NCBI GenBank assembly: GCA_964463135.1
Contig: CAYXBA010000007.1
Span: 62,001-126,000 of the forward strand
Length of the DNA: 64,000 nt
Direction: 5' to 3'
From: UBA6898 sp964463135
GTDB taxonomy: Bacteria; Nitrospirota; Thermodesulfovibrionia; Thermodesulfovibrionales; UBA6898
Below, piece by piece: positions 17,120 through 26,605 of the stretch. The position numbers and the translations under genes were made by a program. Position 1 is the first letter of the stretch; each line of letters opens with the position of its first letter. Under the pieces are notes generated by a model. It was not told where the DNA came from. It searched no databases and saw nothing but the letters and a program-made list of their open reading frames with translations.

Positions 17120-17966
17120 AATTCACGGCCTTTAAGACTCTCTCCCGGTACAGCCTTCGCAGTCTCCCTGCAACATCTCCCACAGCATACGTCACATCGC
17201 CCACCTGGGAGACCGGCATGACCTCGCTTGTCGTATTGGTAAAGAAGACCTCTGATGCGCTGAAGAGGTCCTGAGGCAGGAAACTCGCTTCCCTCACCTG
17301 CATGCCGGCCTGCCTTGCGAGGTCGATCACGAGCTCCCGCGTGATGCCGTCAAGCACACCTGCATCAACCGAAGGCGTGCAGAGGATATTGTTCATGACA
17401 AAAAAGATATTGCAGACCGTGCCTTCTGATATGAACCCTTCGGCGTTCAGCATAAGAGCCTCGTAGGCACCGTGATCTTTTGCCTCCATCTTGGCAAGAA
17501 TATTGTTCAGAAAATTCAGGGATTTAATTTTCGGATCAACTGCCTCCTTGAGATTCCTGCGGGTCTTTGCGATGATCAATTTCACGCCCTCGCAATAATA
17601 TTTTTCAGGATATTCCCTGAACTCCTCAGCGATCACCACCAGCGTGGGCTTTGGACAGAGCGCTGGGTCAAGGCCAATAGGACCTTTGCCGCGCGATACG
17701 GTCACCCGGACATAAGCGCTTTTCAGGCCGTTGGCCAGGATCGTCTCATGGACTGCAGCACGAATATCATCAGGGGAAGGCACGGAAAGCCGTATGAGGG
17801 ATGCGGAGCGGCTAAGCCGCTCGATATGCCGGTCCAGCATAAAGACCACGCCGTCGTAGGCACGCATCGTCTCGTAGATGCCGTCGCCGTAAAGAAAGCC
17901 ATGATCAAAGACAGAGACCATTGCCTGATGCTCAGGCACGATCCTGTCATTAAGGAATATCTGCAT
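17115..17966 (-). CDS. Class IV PLP aminotransferase (branched-chain / D-amino acid type)
   Basis: The start ATG 17964-17966 follows GGGGGAGA at ideal spacing and gives a 283-residue protein (MQIFLNDRIVPEHQAMVSV). Family marks: FDHGFLYGDGIYETMR near the N terminus, PLP Lys in KIKSLNFLNN, EGTVCNIFFV and GVLDGITRELV, with the late TNTTSEVMPV phosphate-binding segment. This is fold-type IV, as in IlvE, D-alanine aminotransferase and PabC. IlvE is the likeliest, but substrate choice cannot be settled by eye. The last residues (AVNS) come from the R2 repeat, so the C terminus may differ from that of homologues. Confidence 0.85.
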   Translation of the reverse strand: MQIFLNDRIVPEHQAMVSVFDHGFLYGDGIYETMRAYDGVVFMLDRHIERLSRSASLIRLSVPSPDDIRAAVHETILANGLKSAYVRVTVSRGKGPIGLDPALCPKPTLVVIAEEFREYPEKYYCEGVKLIIAKTRRNLKEAVDPKIKSLNFLNNILAKMEAKDHGAYEALMLNAEGFISEGTVCNIFFVMNNILCTPSVDAGVLDGITRELVIDLARQAGMQVREASFLPQDLFSASEVFFTNTTSEVMPVSQVGDVTYAVGDVAGRLRRLYRERVLKAVNS

Positions 17967-17990
17967 AGTATCTCCCCCGGTGTGTTCGCA

Positions 17991-18093
17991 GCTGCTCAAG
18001 TTGTTCAGACTGTAGTCTGTGCTTAAACACCTGCTGTTGGTCAGTATCGGCGTAAGACTAAACAGCTATAGACTATTCACCTGAGCAGTTGCT
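17991..18093. repeat. Dispersed palindromic repeat family R1
   Basis: It is bounded by inverted ends GCTGCTCAAG and CCTGAGCAGTTGC and holds GACTGTAGTCTG and AGACTATTCAC inside. Sister copies occur at 19765-19826, 27424-27566 and 28699-28767. It lies between divergent genes. Confidence 0.65.
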
Positions 18094-18111
18094 GTCAAGC
18101 TTGCCTGGACA

Positions 18112-19764
18112 GTGGGTATTTTGTATTATTCCTTAACTGTGACGACCACCGGACGATCAAAGACCGAGGGATATCTGCTGCTGCTCCTGCATGCGCATCT
18201 GCCGTACATCCGGTATCCTGAACATGAGCAGCATCTCGAAGAAACCTGGCTGCATGAAGCTATCATCGAATCCTATATCCCCCTCCTCAATGTTTTTGAA
18301 GACCTCCTGAACGATAAGGCTGATTTCAGGATAACGCTCTCCCTGACGCCGTCACTGCTGGAAATGCTGGGCGACAAACTCCTCATGACACGTTTTCAGC
18401 AGTACCTGGACAGCCGCATAGACCTTGCAGAAAGAGAACTCTCAAGGACCCGGAGCGAGCCCGCGCTCAGCCGCCTTGTTCAGATGTACCACAAAGGATT
18501 CCTCAGGACTAAACGTCTCTTTGAAGAGACCTACCGGAAAGATCTCATCTCTGCATTCCGCGCGCTCTATCAATCCGGAAAGGTCGAACTGATCACCAGT
18601 GCTGCAACCCATGCCTATCTGCCCCTGCTCATGTCTGAGCAGGACAGCATACGGACACAGATCGCCCTCGGGGTCAATACCTTTACGCAGCATTTTGACA
18701 GCAAACCCTCAGGTATATGGCTGCCTGAATGCGGCTATGCGCCGGACCTCGATGAAAGAGTGACAGAGGCAGGCATCACCTATTTCTTTCTCGAGAGCCA
18801 CGGACTGCTCAACGCTTCGCCCAGACCGAAGAAGAGCATTTACCGGCCCGTCAGGACACCTTCCGGAGCCATTGCGTTCGGCCGCGACACGGAATCCGCA
18901 AAGCAGGTCTGGAGTTCCCGTGACGGGTATCCGGGAGATCCTGATTACCGCGACTTTTATCGTGACATAGGCTTTGACCTGGACCATGACTATCTGAAGC
19001 CCTATCTCCCGGGAGGCACCAGGACCTTTACCGGCATGAAATATTTCCGCATAACCGGAAAGACCCCGGAAAAGGGACTCTATGACCGCGAGCAGGGGTT
19101 AAGAAAGGCCGCGCTCCATGCAGAACACTTCATGCAGGAGCGGGAAAAGCAGGTTCTTTTTCTCAGGGAAAAGCTCCGGATCAGACCGTTGATCACTGCT
19201 GCGTACGATGCAGAACTTTTCGGCCACTGGTGGTACGAAGGCCCTGAATGGCTGCGCTTTGTCCTGAGGAACCTCTCGCTGCAGGAGAGGCCCTTCAGGT
19301 TCATAACACCGTCAGAATACTGCGCTTCAAACAGCGTACGGGAGATTGTCTCACCATCAGCCTCAAGCTGGGGGAAAAGCGGGTACAGCGCGGTCTGGCT
19401 TGATCCCTCGAACAGCTGGGTGTACCGCCACCTGAAAAAAGCATCAAAAAAAATGACGGAACTTTCCCGGCGGTACCGAAAAGCAGAGGGGCTGATGGCA
19501 CGGGCGCTGAACCAGGCCCTGAGAGAACTGCTGCTGGCACAGGCAAGCGACTGGCCCTTCATGATGAAGATGGGTTCAGCCGCGCAGTTCGCGGAAGAGA
19601 AATTCCGGGAACATATGGGCAATTTTTTTATGCTCTGCGCAGATGTTTCTCAGGGGAAGATAAACGAGGCAGCGGTCAGTGCCCTCGAAAAAAAGACCGC
19701 CATCTTCAGGAATATTGACTTCAGGATCTATACGGCCAAGAGAACAGATAATACAGGTAGATAG
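18112..19764 (+). CDS. GH57 glycosyl hydrolase, 1,4-alpha-glucan branching enzyme type (DUF1957)
   Basis: A 550-residue protein with the GH57 conserved regions in order: HAHLPYIRYPEHEQH (region 1), ITSAATHAYLPL (region 2), GIWLPECGYAPDLDE with the nucleophile Glu (region 3), and TAAYDAELFGHWWYEG with the acid/base Asp (region 4). An all-helical DUF1957-like C terminus follows (WMKMGSAAQFAE region). This pattern fits the Thermococcus/Thermotoga-type glycogen branching enzyme. The start is uncertain: GTG 18112 and GTG 18139 are both in frame and neither has a clear RBS; homologues begin about eight residues before LLLLHAHLP. No other glycogen gene is adjacent. Confidence 0.85.
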   Translation: MGILYYSLTVTTTGRSKTEGYLLLLLHAHLPYIRYPEHEQHLEETWLHEAIIESYIPLLNVFEDLLNDKADFRITLSLTPSLLEMLGDKLLMTRFQQYLDSRIDLAERELSRTRSEPALSRLVQMYHKGFLRTKRLFEETYRKDLISAFRALYQSGKVELITSAATHAYLPLLMSEQDSIRTQIALGVNTFTQHFDSKPSGIWLPECGYAPDLDERVTEAGITYFFLESHGLLNASPRPKKSIYRPVRTPSGAIAFGRDTESAKQVWSSRDGYPGDPDYRDFYRDIGFDLDHDYLKPYLPGGTRTFTGMKYFRITGKTPEKGLYDREQGLRKAALHAEHFMQEREKQVLFLREKLRIRPLITAAYDAELFGHWWYEGPEWLRFVLRNLSLQERPFRFITPSEYCASNSVREIVSPSASSWGKSGYSAVWLDPSNSWVYRHLKKASKKMTELSRRYRKAEGLMARALNQALRELLLAQASDWPFMMKMGSAAQFAEEKFREHMGNFFMLCADVSQGKINEAAVSALEKKTAIFRNIDFRIYTAKRTDNTGR

Positions 19765-19826
19765 TCTGTAGGTGTTTAGTCTTTAGCCAATGCCTAACAG
19801 ACTAAAGGTCTAAATAACCTGAGTAA
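19765..19826. repeat. Dispersed palindromic repeat family R1
   Basis: It fills the space between the convergent GH57 and LysR genes (TAGTCTGTAGGTGTTTAG ... AACAGACTAAAGG ... CCTGAG). It can fold as a long imperfect hairpin and may act as their shared terminator. Confidence 0.6.
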
Positions 19827-20735
19827 CTAAGAGAGCAGTTTTGCGAATGGATACGATTTCAGATACGTAAGGAACTCATCCGCCGCATGGGACAGAACAG
19901 CACTTTTGTTCGCGATCAGTGAGAACTCCCGCATCATTTTCTGTTCTTTTATCTTCAGGAAATTCAGAGTGCCGTATTTATTTTCCTTGCGGGCTGCCCA
20001 GCGGGAAACGATCGAGACGCCGAGACCGTTCTCAACAGCCTCCTTGATCGCCTCGGTACTGCCCAGCACCATGGATATCTTCATGGCCTGGGGCGCAAGG
20101 CCATGCATGGCAAGAAACTTCTCGATCATCTGGCGTGTGCCTGAGCCGCCTTCCCTGAAGATGACAGGCTCCTTGGTCAGTTCACTGATCGATATCTCCT
20201 TTTTCTTTGCCCACGGATGATAGGCAGGCACGATGAGCATAAGCTCATCGGCAAGGATCTTCTCGACAACCATCTTCTGGCGTGTCACTTCTCCTTCGAC
20301 AAAGCCCAGGTCTATGTTGCCGGAATTGAGCATTTCAACAACACGCTTTGTGTTGCCCACCAGCAGGTGGATCTTGATCTTCGGGTGGTTCTTCTTAAAG
20401 TCGGTTATCACGCCGGGAAGGACATAATTGCCAATCGTGGAACTGGCTCCGATACTGATGCTTCCCTTGACCAGGCCGGTCAGTTCGCCGATCATCTTCT
20501 GTGCATTCGCATAGAGGCTCAGAATATCCTTGGCATATTTATAGAGCACTTCACCAGCAGGGGTCAGGGTCACCGTACTGCTCGACCGGTCAAACAGCTT
20601 GGTCTCATAGACCTCTTCAAGCGCCTGGATCTGCAGGCTGACAGCAGGCTGCGTAAGGTGGATGATCTCAGATGTCTTCGAAAAGCTTTTGGTCTCAGCT
20701 ACTGTGCAGAAAACCTTGAGTTTGTGGTCGTCCAT
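19827..20735 (-). CDS. LysR-family transcriptional regulator
   Basis: A 302-residue protein with the LysR winged helix at ~1-65 (LKVFCTVAETKSFSKTSEII, LTQPAVSLQIQALEE, LFDRSSSTVTLTPAGEVLY) and a periplasmic-binding-like effector domain at ~90-295. The variant 'SISIGASSTIGNYVLPGVI' and 'GNTKRVVEMLNSGNIDLGFVEG' places it near the CysL/YeiE/CbbR group. The effector is unknown. It lies just downstream of rnpB with only ~29 bp between, and converges on the GH57 gene. LysR regulators often control a divergent neighbour, but here that neighbour would be the RNA gene. Confidence 0.88.
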   Translation of the reverse strand: MDDHKLKVFCTVAETKSFSKTSEIIHLTQPAVSLQIQALEEVYETKLFDRSSSTVTLTPAGEVLYKYAKDILSLYANAQKMIGELTGLVKGSISIGASSTIGNYVLPGVITDFKKNHPKIKIHLLVGNTKRVVEMLNSGNIDLGFVEGEVTRQKMVVEKILADELMLIVPAYHPWAKKKEISISELTKEPVIFREGGSGTRQMIEKFLAMHGLAPQAMKISMVLGSTEAIKEAVENGLGVSIVSRWAARKENKYGTLNFLKIKEQKMMREFSLIANKSAVLSHAADEFLTYLKSYPFAKLLS

Positions 20736-20764
20736 AGCACTCCTTTGCCATTTTCGAAAATAAT

Positions 20765-21213
20765 CTGCCGAAGCAGTCCATAAGCCGAGTTCTGTGTTCC
20801 CGCAAAATCGCCGACAGCAGGCGCTTTAAGCGGGACTGCAGCCATTCATCTGAGCCCTGACATTACGGTCAGGGTCATGCGGCCCAACCCGTTCTGTCTC
20901 CCTCTGCAGGGATTCGAGGGGGCACCTCTCAAAACAGAACCTATTTGGCCTTGCTCCAGGCGGGGTTTACCAAGCTGCCCGGTCGCCCGGAACACTGGTG
21001 AGCTCTTACCTTCCGCCCTGCGGCGGACCCGCCGAAGCAGGCACCTTTTCACCCTTTCCCCGGTTACGGGGTGGTTTCCCTTTCTGTGGCACTTTCCTTC
21101 TCCCGGATTGCCGGAAGACTCCGCATTACGGAGCGCCTTGCCCTGTGGAGCTCGGACTTTCCTCTGCAAAGGCCTGGGCCTTTACAGCGGCTGCGTGTAC
21201 TGCTTCGGCAGCC
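20765..21213 (-). ncRNA. rnpB: RNase P RNA (bacterial class A)
   Basis: The P1 stem is formed by CTGCCGAAGCAGT at the 5' end (21211-21199) and its complement at the 3' end (20777-20765). The universally conserved blocks are present on the minus strand: GAGGAAAGTCCGAGCTCC at about 21164-21147, GAAAGGGTGAAA near 21060, and the 3' block CACAGAACTCGGCTTATGG at about 20797-20779. About 449 nt is within the normal range. This is the catalytic RNA that matures tRNA 5' ends. A TATAAT box (minus strand, near 21233-21240) lies at the right place upstream of the 5' end. Confidence 0.93.
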
Positions 21214-21325
21214 TATAACAAAATTTAATTATTATATAATATTTTCTTTGGGATTTGGAAGTCTTTTGACGAAAGCCAAAAGCAGGTGAGCCTCAGGCTC
21301 ATACTGCCGGCCAAAGCAGCGTAAC

Positions 21326-22033
21326 CTAATTGTCCTCGCAGTAAAGGATCCGGTGGCACTGCGGACACTGCACCAACTCCGAGCCTTTCCGTATCTCGAG
21401 CGTAAGCTGGGGCGGTATGTTCATATCACAGCCAAGGCAGATGTTGTCCTCAGCCATGGCAACAGCAACACCCTTGCCACTTCTGAGCAGTCTGAGATAC
21501 GTGTTATAGGTATCAGCATCGATCAGGTCAACCAGCTTGGTCCGGTCCTCCTTCATCAGGCCGAGTTCCTGCTCAAGACGCGCAACATCTGCTTCAAGTT
21601 CTTTCTTGAACCCCAGGATCTTCTCCTCTTCCCGCTTGACATTTTCACCGAATTCCTGCTGTTCCTTCTGCGTGGCATCGATCTCTGTCATGGCCTGAAG
21701 GATCTGTTCCTCAATTGAGGCTATCTCTTTTTCGGATGACTCTATTTCTTTAAGGTGGGCCTGGTATTCCTTGTTATTCTTGATATCAGCTGTTCTGGCC
21801 CTCATCTTCTTTATCTTTTCCTGTGCATCCTCGAGGGCCTTTTCCTTGTCCTTCTTTTTCTTTGCAGCAGCTTCTGCCTTCTGCTTCATTTTTTCCCACT
21901 CGGCCCGGGCCTTTTTGAAGGGTTCGTCAACTTCACTGATGCGCAGGGGAACTTTGTCGATGAAGCCCCGTTTATCGAGCATGCGGGTATCTGTCTGCTG
22001 CAGTTGCACGAGAAGCTTTATGCGATTGTGCAC
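21326..22033 (-). CDS. Coiled-coil protein with C-terminal C4 zinc ribbon (DUF164 / zf-RING_7 family)
   Basis: The start chosen is GTG 22033, four bases after AGGAGG; a TTG one codon upstream sits too close to it. Residues ~10-175 are a long charged coiled coil (KAEAAAKKKKDKEKALEDAQ and similar). The C terminus holds two CxxC knuckles (CLGCDMNIPP and CPQCHRILYC). The family is conserved in Desulfobacterota, Nitrospirota and Actinobacteria and has been described only as probable nucleic-acid-binding or scaffold proteins. In many genomes it sits near NIF3-like genes, as it loosely does here. Confidence 0.85.
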   Translation of the reverse strand: MHNRIKLLVQLQQTDTRMLDKRGFIDKVPLRISEVDEPFKKARAEWEKMKQKAEAAAKKKKDKEKALEDAQEKIKKMRARTADIKNNKEYQAHLKEIESSEKEIASIEEQILQAMTEIDATQKEQQEFGENVKREEEKILGFKKELEADVARLEQELGLMKEDRTKLVDLIDADTYNTYLRLLRSGKGVAVAMAEDNICLGCDMNIPPQLTLEIRKGSELVQCPQCHRILYCEDN

Positions 22034-22049
22034 CAATCCTCCTGAGGTA

Positions 22050-22126
22050 TGGTGGGCCCACCAGGACTCGAACCTGGGACCAACCGGTTATGAGCCGGTA
22101 GCTCTAACCAACTGAGCTATGGGCCC
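22050..22126 (-). tRNA. tRNA with CAT anticodon (tRNA-Ile2 or elongator tRNA-Met)
   Basis: A complete 77-nt cloverleaf with encoded CCA: acceptor GGGCCCA/TGGGCCC, D arm AGCTCAGTTGGTTAGAGCT, anticodon stem ACCGG/CCGGT around CTCATAA, and T arm with GGTTCGAGTCC. CAT is read as Met, or as Ile when C34 is modified to lysidine. The acceptor stem and CGGCTCATAACCG loop look more like known tRNA-Ile2 genes, but this is not conclusive. It is not an initiator, as position 1-72 pairs. Confidence 0.92.
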
Positions 22127-22294
22127 CCAAAAAGCCGCAACGCAAAGGCGTGACGGTAATGAGTGACTGCCGTATTTCGCTGCCTGCTGCCTGATTTACG
22201 CAAAGGGCAACGAATTGATACTATAAATCCCCTGTTTTATTTAGTCAAGGTTTTCGCCTGGCCGTGCAGTGCAATGCAGCTCACTCACCAGGCG

Positions 22295-23890
22295 CTAGGG
22301 CGTTTCGATAAAGGTCTTGAGCCACCTGCTCCTTGACGGATGCCGCAGTTTCCGTATGGCCTTCACCTCGATCTGCCTGATCCGCTCGCGGGTCACATCG
22401 TATTCCATGCCCACGTCTTCGAGTGTATGCGGCACCTCATCACCGATGCCGAACCGTTTTTTGATGATCTCGCGCTCCTTTGCCGAGAGCGACGCAAGCG
22501 CTATATCGACGTTCTTCCTCATATCCTTCTGTATCGCCTCATCAAGCGGGGAGAGGGTCCCCTTGTCCTCAATAAAGTCCCGGAGGTGGCTGTCGTCTTC
22601 TTCACCCACAGGCGTCTCGAGCGAGATCGGCTCTTTCGAGATCTTGAGCATGCTCCGGATCTTTTCGACCGGTATCTTCATCTTCTCCGCGATCTCTTCG
22701 GGCAGGGGCTCCCTGCCTTTTTCCTGAACCAGTTCCCGGACTGCCTTTGTCATCCTGTTTATGGCCTCGACCATATGTACCGGTATCCTGATGGTCCTGG
22801 ACTGGTCTGCAAGGGCGCGCGTTATGGACTGCCGTATCCACCAGGTTGCGTACGTGCTGAACTTGTACCCCCGCTGGTATTCGAATTTTTCGACCGCCCG
22901 CATAAGGCCGATGTTCCCTTCCTGGATAAGGTCGGAAAATCCAAGGCCCTTGCCTATGTATCGCTTTGCAATGCTGATGACCAGGCGAAGGTTTGCCTCG
23001 GTAAGTTTCCCTTTGGCGTCATCTATGGTCATCTCCTCTTCGATGATTATCTTGAGTGCATTACGCATCTCTTCATAGGATATGCCGAACCGGCCCTCGA
23101 TCTCGGTGATCGCCTTTCGGAATGCCTCACACTCCCGCACGATCCGGGTGATCTCTTCTCTGATCATCTTGTTCTTGAGGGTATTCGGGAGAGTTATTTT
23201 CCCGTTCCTGGTTAGAACAGCGCCCCGGTATACCGCTTTTTTGCCGGCAAACTCGAGCTGTGCATACAGCTCATAGAGGTCCATGATCGTCCGTTTCAAT
23301 TCCTCCGAGAAGTCATGCAGCACATCGTCCTTCAGTTTAAGGCCGGTCACCTCATGCAGCAGCTTGTCTTTGTTGTCTGCCAAGGACCTGCTCAGTTTCT
23401 GGTCCGGTTTTCTGCCGGCCTCCCTGATCTTTTTCAGGATCGCCTTCTGCTTCTGATACAGGGCATTGACCTTCCGGGTTGCCAGATAGAACCGTTTTCG
23501 TTCAAAGGCAAGATCTTCCTCCATCTCCTCATCCCCATTCTGGATAATGTGCCACAAGGGCTCTTCGCCGGCTTCAACCATGCTTCCCAGTGCAACAAGT
23601 CTGTCTATGGCAAAGGGAAGAGAGAAGATGATCCCCGCAAGACGTTCCTTGCCCTTTTCTATCTTTACGGCCAGGTCGATCTCGCTTTCTTTCGTGAGCA
23701 GAGGCACGCCGCCCATCTCCTTGAGGTATACCTTTATCGGATCATATTCCGCTTCGAGCAGGGCGCTGCCCTTTTCTTCCTCCTCTTCGATTACTTCCTC
23801 TTCCCCTGCATCTTCTTTTGATTCAAAGGTGCGCTCATTATCAAAGTCAAACTCTTCGAAATACTCATTAAAATCCTTATCGTGTTTCAT
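22295..23890 (-). CDS. rpoD: Primary sigma factor RpoD (sigma-70)
   Basis: A 531-residue protein with a short acidic N terminus in place of full region 1.1, then region 1.2 (DPIKVYLKEMGGVPLLTKE), a non-conserved insert ~90-260, region 2 (DLIQEGNIGLMRAVEKFEYQ, RGYKFSTYATWWIRQSITRA), region 3 and region 4 (VPHTLEDVGMEYDVTRERIRQIE and AIRKLRHPSR). These are the -10 and -35 recognition surfaces of the housekeeping sigma factor. It is the last gene of the rpsU-yqeY-NIF3-dnaG-rpoD operon and overlaps dnaG by 14 bp. The two strict-consensus promoters in this window fit a canonical sigma-70. Confidence 0.97.
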   Translation of the reverse strand: MKHDKDFNEYFEEFDFDNERTFESKEDAGEEEVIEEEEEKGSALLEAEYDPIKVYLKEMGGVPLLTKESEIDLAVKIEKGKERLAGIIFSLPFAIDRLVALGSMVEAGEEPLWHIIQNGDEEMEEDLAFERKRFYLATRKVNALYQKQKAILKKIREAGRKPDQKLSRSLADNKDKLLHEVTGLKLKDDVLHDFSEELKRTIMDLYELYAQLEFAGKKAVYRGAVLTRNGKITLPNTLKNKMIREEITRIVRECEAFRKAITEIEGRFGISYEEMRNALKIIIEEEMTIDDAKGKLTEANLRLVISIAKRYIGKGLGFSDLIQEGNIGLMRAVEKFEYQRGYKFSTYATWWIRQSITRALADQSRTIRIPVHMVEAINRMTKAVRELVQEKGREPLPEEIAEKMKIPVEKIRSMLKISKEPISLETPVGEEDDSHLRDFIEDKGTLSPLDEAIQKDMRKNVDIALASLSAKEREIIKKRFGIGDEVPHTLEDVGMEYDVTRERIRQIEVKAIRKLRHPSRSRWLKTFIETP

Positions 23891-25571
23891 GATCCCTTTC
23901 CTTTATCCTTTTTTTCTTTTCCATCAGGAGAGCATTGATCAATTGTACATCACCCGAGGCCCTGGCATGCAGCAGCCGCTCCTCGAACTTCCTTTTCTCG
24001 ATCTTCATAAAACAGTCTTCAATGTTCCGGTCAACAAACTCCGGGTCAAAACCGGGTGCAACAGACAGCCGGGTAAAGAGCAGCCGGTCCTCCTCGCCCG
24101 CCTGATCAAGGACCCCGGCAATATTGGTCCTGTCAGGCAGTGCTGCGATCCTGCGGAAGAGCGAGGAAACCGCAGCGTCCTGTATCTCATCAGGGTCGAT
24201 ACGCTTAAGCACTGCATCAGCCTTCTCCGGAAAGGCGATGACCGCACTGAGCAGAAGTTCCTCTTCCGCACGATTCTTCGGTGCAGCCTTTGTCCTGACC
24301 GGCGTTACCACCGTCCCCGTCTTCTTGGCCCGCAGCTTCCGGTATTCCTCTCTGAGCGTCGCCTCGCTGATCCGTGTCTTGGCCGCGAGTTCTATGAGCA
24401 TCTGTTCTGCCTCAATGGTATCCTGCCTCTCGGCGATCACGGTAAGGGCTTCTCTCACAGCCTGGCTTCTCTGCCCCTTTGCAGCGTTCAGGATGAAATC
24501 AGTGACCGATTCAGCCTTTTCGATAAGAATACTGAAAGATTCGCTCCCGTGTTTCCTGAGGTAGCTGTCAGGGTCTTCCTTGTCCGGGAGGATCAGTATC
24601 TTCGCATGAAAGTCATTCTGCGCCAAAAGCGGGAGTGCCCTCTTTGCAGCCGCAATGCCTGCAGCATCTCCGTCAAAAATAACGACCACTTCTTTGGTAA
24701 GCTTCCGCAGTTTCAGAAGATGGCCTGATGTCAGTGAGGTGCCGAGCGGCGCGATCCCGTTCTTAAAGCCATACTGATGGCTGATGATCACATCCATATA
24801 CCCTTCAACGATCAGCGCATAATCCTTCTGCCGGATCGTCTCCTTTGCCGTGTACAGGCCGTAAAGCGTTTCCGATTTTTTGAAGACCGTGGTTTCAGGA
24901 GAATTGATGTACTTCGGCAGGCTGTCATCCATGGCCCTGCCGCCAAAGGCGATCACATTGCCGTTCGTCCCCATGATCGGGAAGATGACCCTCTGACGGA
25001 ACATGTCATAGAGCCCCTTGTCTCCGGCAACGGCAAGACCGGCCTCCCGGATCACGGCATCGCTGTACCCTGCCTGCCTGAGATGCTTCAGCAGGTTGCT
25101 CCAGCCTTCAGGTGCGTAACCGAGCCTGAACAGGGCTATTGATTCGTCCGTGATGCCGCGTTTCCTGATGTATGCAGAGGCGCTCTTTGATTCGCCCAGT
25201 TTCCGGGCATAGAATTCGGCTGCATGGGCAAGCGCATTTCTGATCTGCTCGCCCTTTTCGATCTGCTTTTTATCCTGTCCGTATGCAGGAAGCTGCACGC
25301 CTGCCTTCTCTGCAAGCACCTGCAATGCTTCCGGGAAGGTCATGCGTTCATAATTCACGAGGAACCCGATGACGTCACCGCCGGCGCCGCAGCCGAAGCA
25401 GTGGTAGATCTGTTTATTCTGACTTACCATAAAAGAGGGGGTTTTTTCCGTATGAAAGGGACAGAGACCTTTCCAGTTCTGCCCTGACTTCCTGAGCTGG
25501 ACATAACCGGAGATGAAATCAACAATATCTATTCTTTCTTTTATCTCTTCGAGAACCCTGTCAGATCTCAT
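23877..25571 (-). CDS. dnaG: DNA primase DnaG
   Basis: A 564-residue primase with a CHC2 zinc finger (CPFHTEKTPSF ... YHCFGCGAGGD), the RNA-polymerase core and TOPRIM domain (LIVEGYMDVI, VVIFDGDAAGIAAA) and a C-terminal helicase-binding domain. It makes the RNA primers for lagging-strand synthesis. The operon position between NIF3-like and rpoD genes is the classic macromolecular-synthesis arrangement. The start ATG 25571 sets the zinc finger at the usual ~40 residues. Confidence 0.97.
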   Translation of the reverse strand: MRSDRVLEEIKERIDIVDFISGYVQLRKSGQNWKGLCPFHTEKTPSFMVSQNKQIYHCFGCGAGGDVIGFLVNYERMTFPEALQVLAEKAGVQLPAYGQDKKQIEKGEQIRNALAHAAEFYARKLGESKSASAYIRKRGITDESIALFRLGYAPEGWSNLLKHLRQAGYSDAVIREAGLAVAGDKGLYDMFRQRVIFPIMGTNGNVIAFGGRAMDDSLPKYINSPETTVFKKSETLYGLYTAKETIRQKDYALIVEGYMDVIISHQYGFKNGIAPLGTSLTSGHLLKLRKLTKEVVVIFDGDAAGIAAAKRALPLLAQNDFHAKILILPDKEDPDSYLRKHGSESFSILIEKAESVTDFILNAAKGQRSQAVREALTVIAERQDTIEAEQMLIELAAKTRISEATLREEYRKLRAKKTGTVVTPVRTKAAPKNRAEEELLLSAVIAFPEKADAVLKRIDPDEIQDAAVSSLFRRIAALPDRTNIAGVLDQAGEEDRLLFTRLSVAPGFDPEFVDRNIEDCFMKIEKRKFEERLLHARASGDVQLINALLMEKKKRIKERDHETR

Positions 25572-25645
25572 ATGGCCCCAGTAGTGAACAAATAGTCAGG
25601 CCGTATTCTACCACGGCAGGGAACGTTTCTGCCCGGACGGGCCTC

Positions 25646-26605
25646 TCAGGAGCGCCTGCCTGTCCTTTTGTACCCGGAACACTCAAGGACCTGGATCCCT
25701 GAACCCGACAAGGTCTCGTCAAGGAGCAGGTTCAGTCCCAGGTTGTCGCTCGATATGTGGCCGGCTATAATGACATTCAGATGGTTCTTTTCTGCCTCTT
25801 TCCGGTGCTCTTCACTCATATGCATGCCGACTATGGTGTTTACGCCTGCATTGGCCAGACTGCTGAAGATCTCCTTCGATCCCTCAGTGCCGCCGGTCAT
25901 ATCCACAAAGACCTTACCGGCTCGCCGCTTCTTTGAGCCGACAATTATCTGTGGGCCTGCGCCGATCTTCATGGCATCGCGGTACTCCGGGATTGCCTTA
26001 AGCAGGTCGAGCAGGTCGCCGAGATCATGAGGCTTCTTATCGTCAAAAAGCCTCTGGAGGAAGGTGACCACCATATTATCAGCAGGCGTATGAAGACAGA
26101 GAAAAGGAATATTGAGAAGACGGGCCGCATCTACCGCCCGTGTATGGTTGACCGGCATAAGCCGCCGTTCGACCTCTTTTGCCCGGCCCTCCATCAGGTC
26201 TTCGGCTATGTTGATTGGAACACCGAACAGGTTCAGGATATCCGACTGCATGTACATAACAGCAGACAGGTTTGCAAATGCCCTGCCCTCAGGATGGTGT
26301 GCAAGGACAAGATCTATCTTCTGACCGCGATTTCTGAGGGTATCAGCCAGAAGGATCTCGCCGACCTCAATATCAACGCCGACAAGTACCGTGCCGATCT
26401 CCTCATCGCCGCTGCCGTGGAGAATGCGTGAATCCGAGTAGGGGTTTTTCAGTGAGTCAATGTCAAAGAGGTCTTTTTCATCCGGTTTGAGTTCTTCCTG
26501 GTCCTTTGCAAGACGCTGGAGCTCCTGCATGACAGCATCGCGGCCGCGGGGGTCGTTTGCGATGCCGGTCTCGATCGCCTTCTGGTAAAAGTTGCGGAGT
26601 ATCAT
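25646..26605 (-). CDS. NIF3-like (NGG1-interacting factor family) metal-binding protein
   Basis: The start ATG 26603-26605 overlaps the YqeY stop by one base (TGATG). An ORF reading further upstream would run through yqeY in another frame. The 319-residue product shows metal-ligand features of the family: VGVDIEVGEIL, LVLAHHPEGR, LCLHTPADN, and MHMSEEHRKEA with VIIAGHISSDNLG. Its N terminus (~1-70) is extra relative to YbgI-type NIF3. The family is widespread and often GTP cyclohydrolase-like, but its function is unproved. It lies in the macromolecular-synthesis operon between yqeY and dnaG. Confidence 0.75.
   Translation of the reverse strand: MILRNFYQKAIETGIANDPRGRDAVMQELQRLAKDQEELKPDEKDLFDIDSLKNPYSDSRILHGSGDEEIGTVLVGVDIEVGEILLADTLRNRGQKIDLVLAHHPEGRAFANLSAVMYMQSDILNLFGVPINIAEDLMEGRAKEVERRLMPVNHTRAVDAARLLNIPFLCLHTPADNMVVTFLQRLFDDKKPHDLGDLLDLLKAIPEYRDAMKIGAGPQIIVGSKKRRAGKVFVDMTGGTEGSKEIFSSLANAGVNTIVGMHMSEEHRKEAEKNHLNVIIAGHISSDNLGLNLLLDETLSGSGIQVLECSGYKRTGRRS

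Noticed and set aside
20877..21289. Overlapping small plus- and minus-strand frames at 20.9-21.3 kb
   Set aside because: They fall inside the RNase P RNA gene, whose structure explains the sequence.
22340..23215. Long plus-strand frame opposite rpoD
   Set aside because: It is a shadow of the rpoD coding sequence; no family features and no start signal.
23547..24728. 393-codon plus-strand frame opposite rpoD/dnaG
   Set aside because: It spans two genes on the opposite strand and has a low-complexity Ser-rich translation typical of antisense frames.
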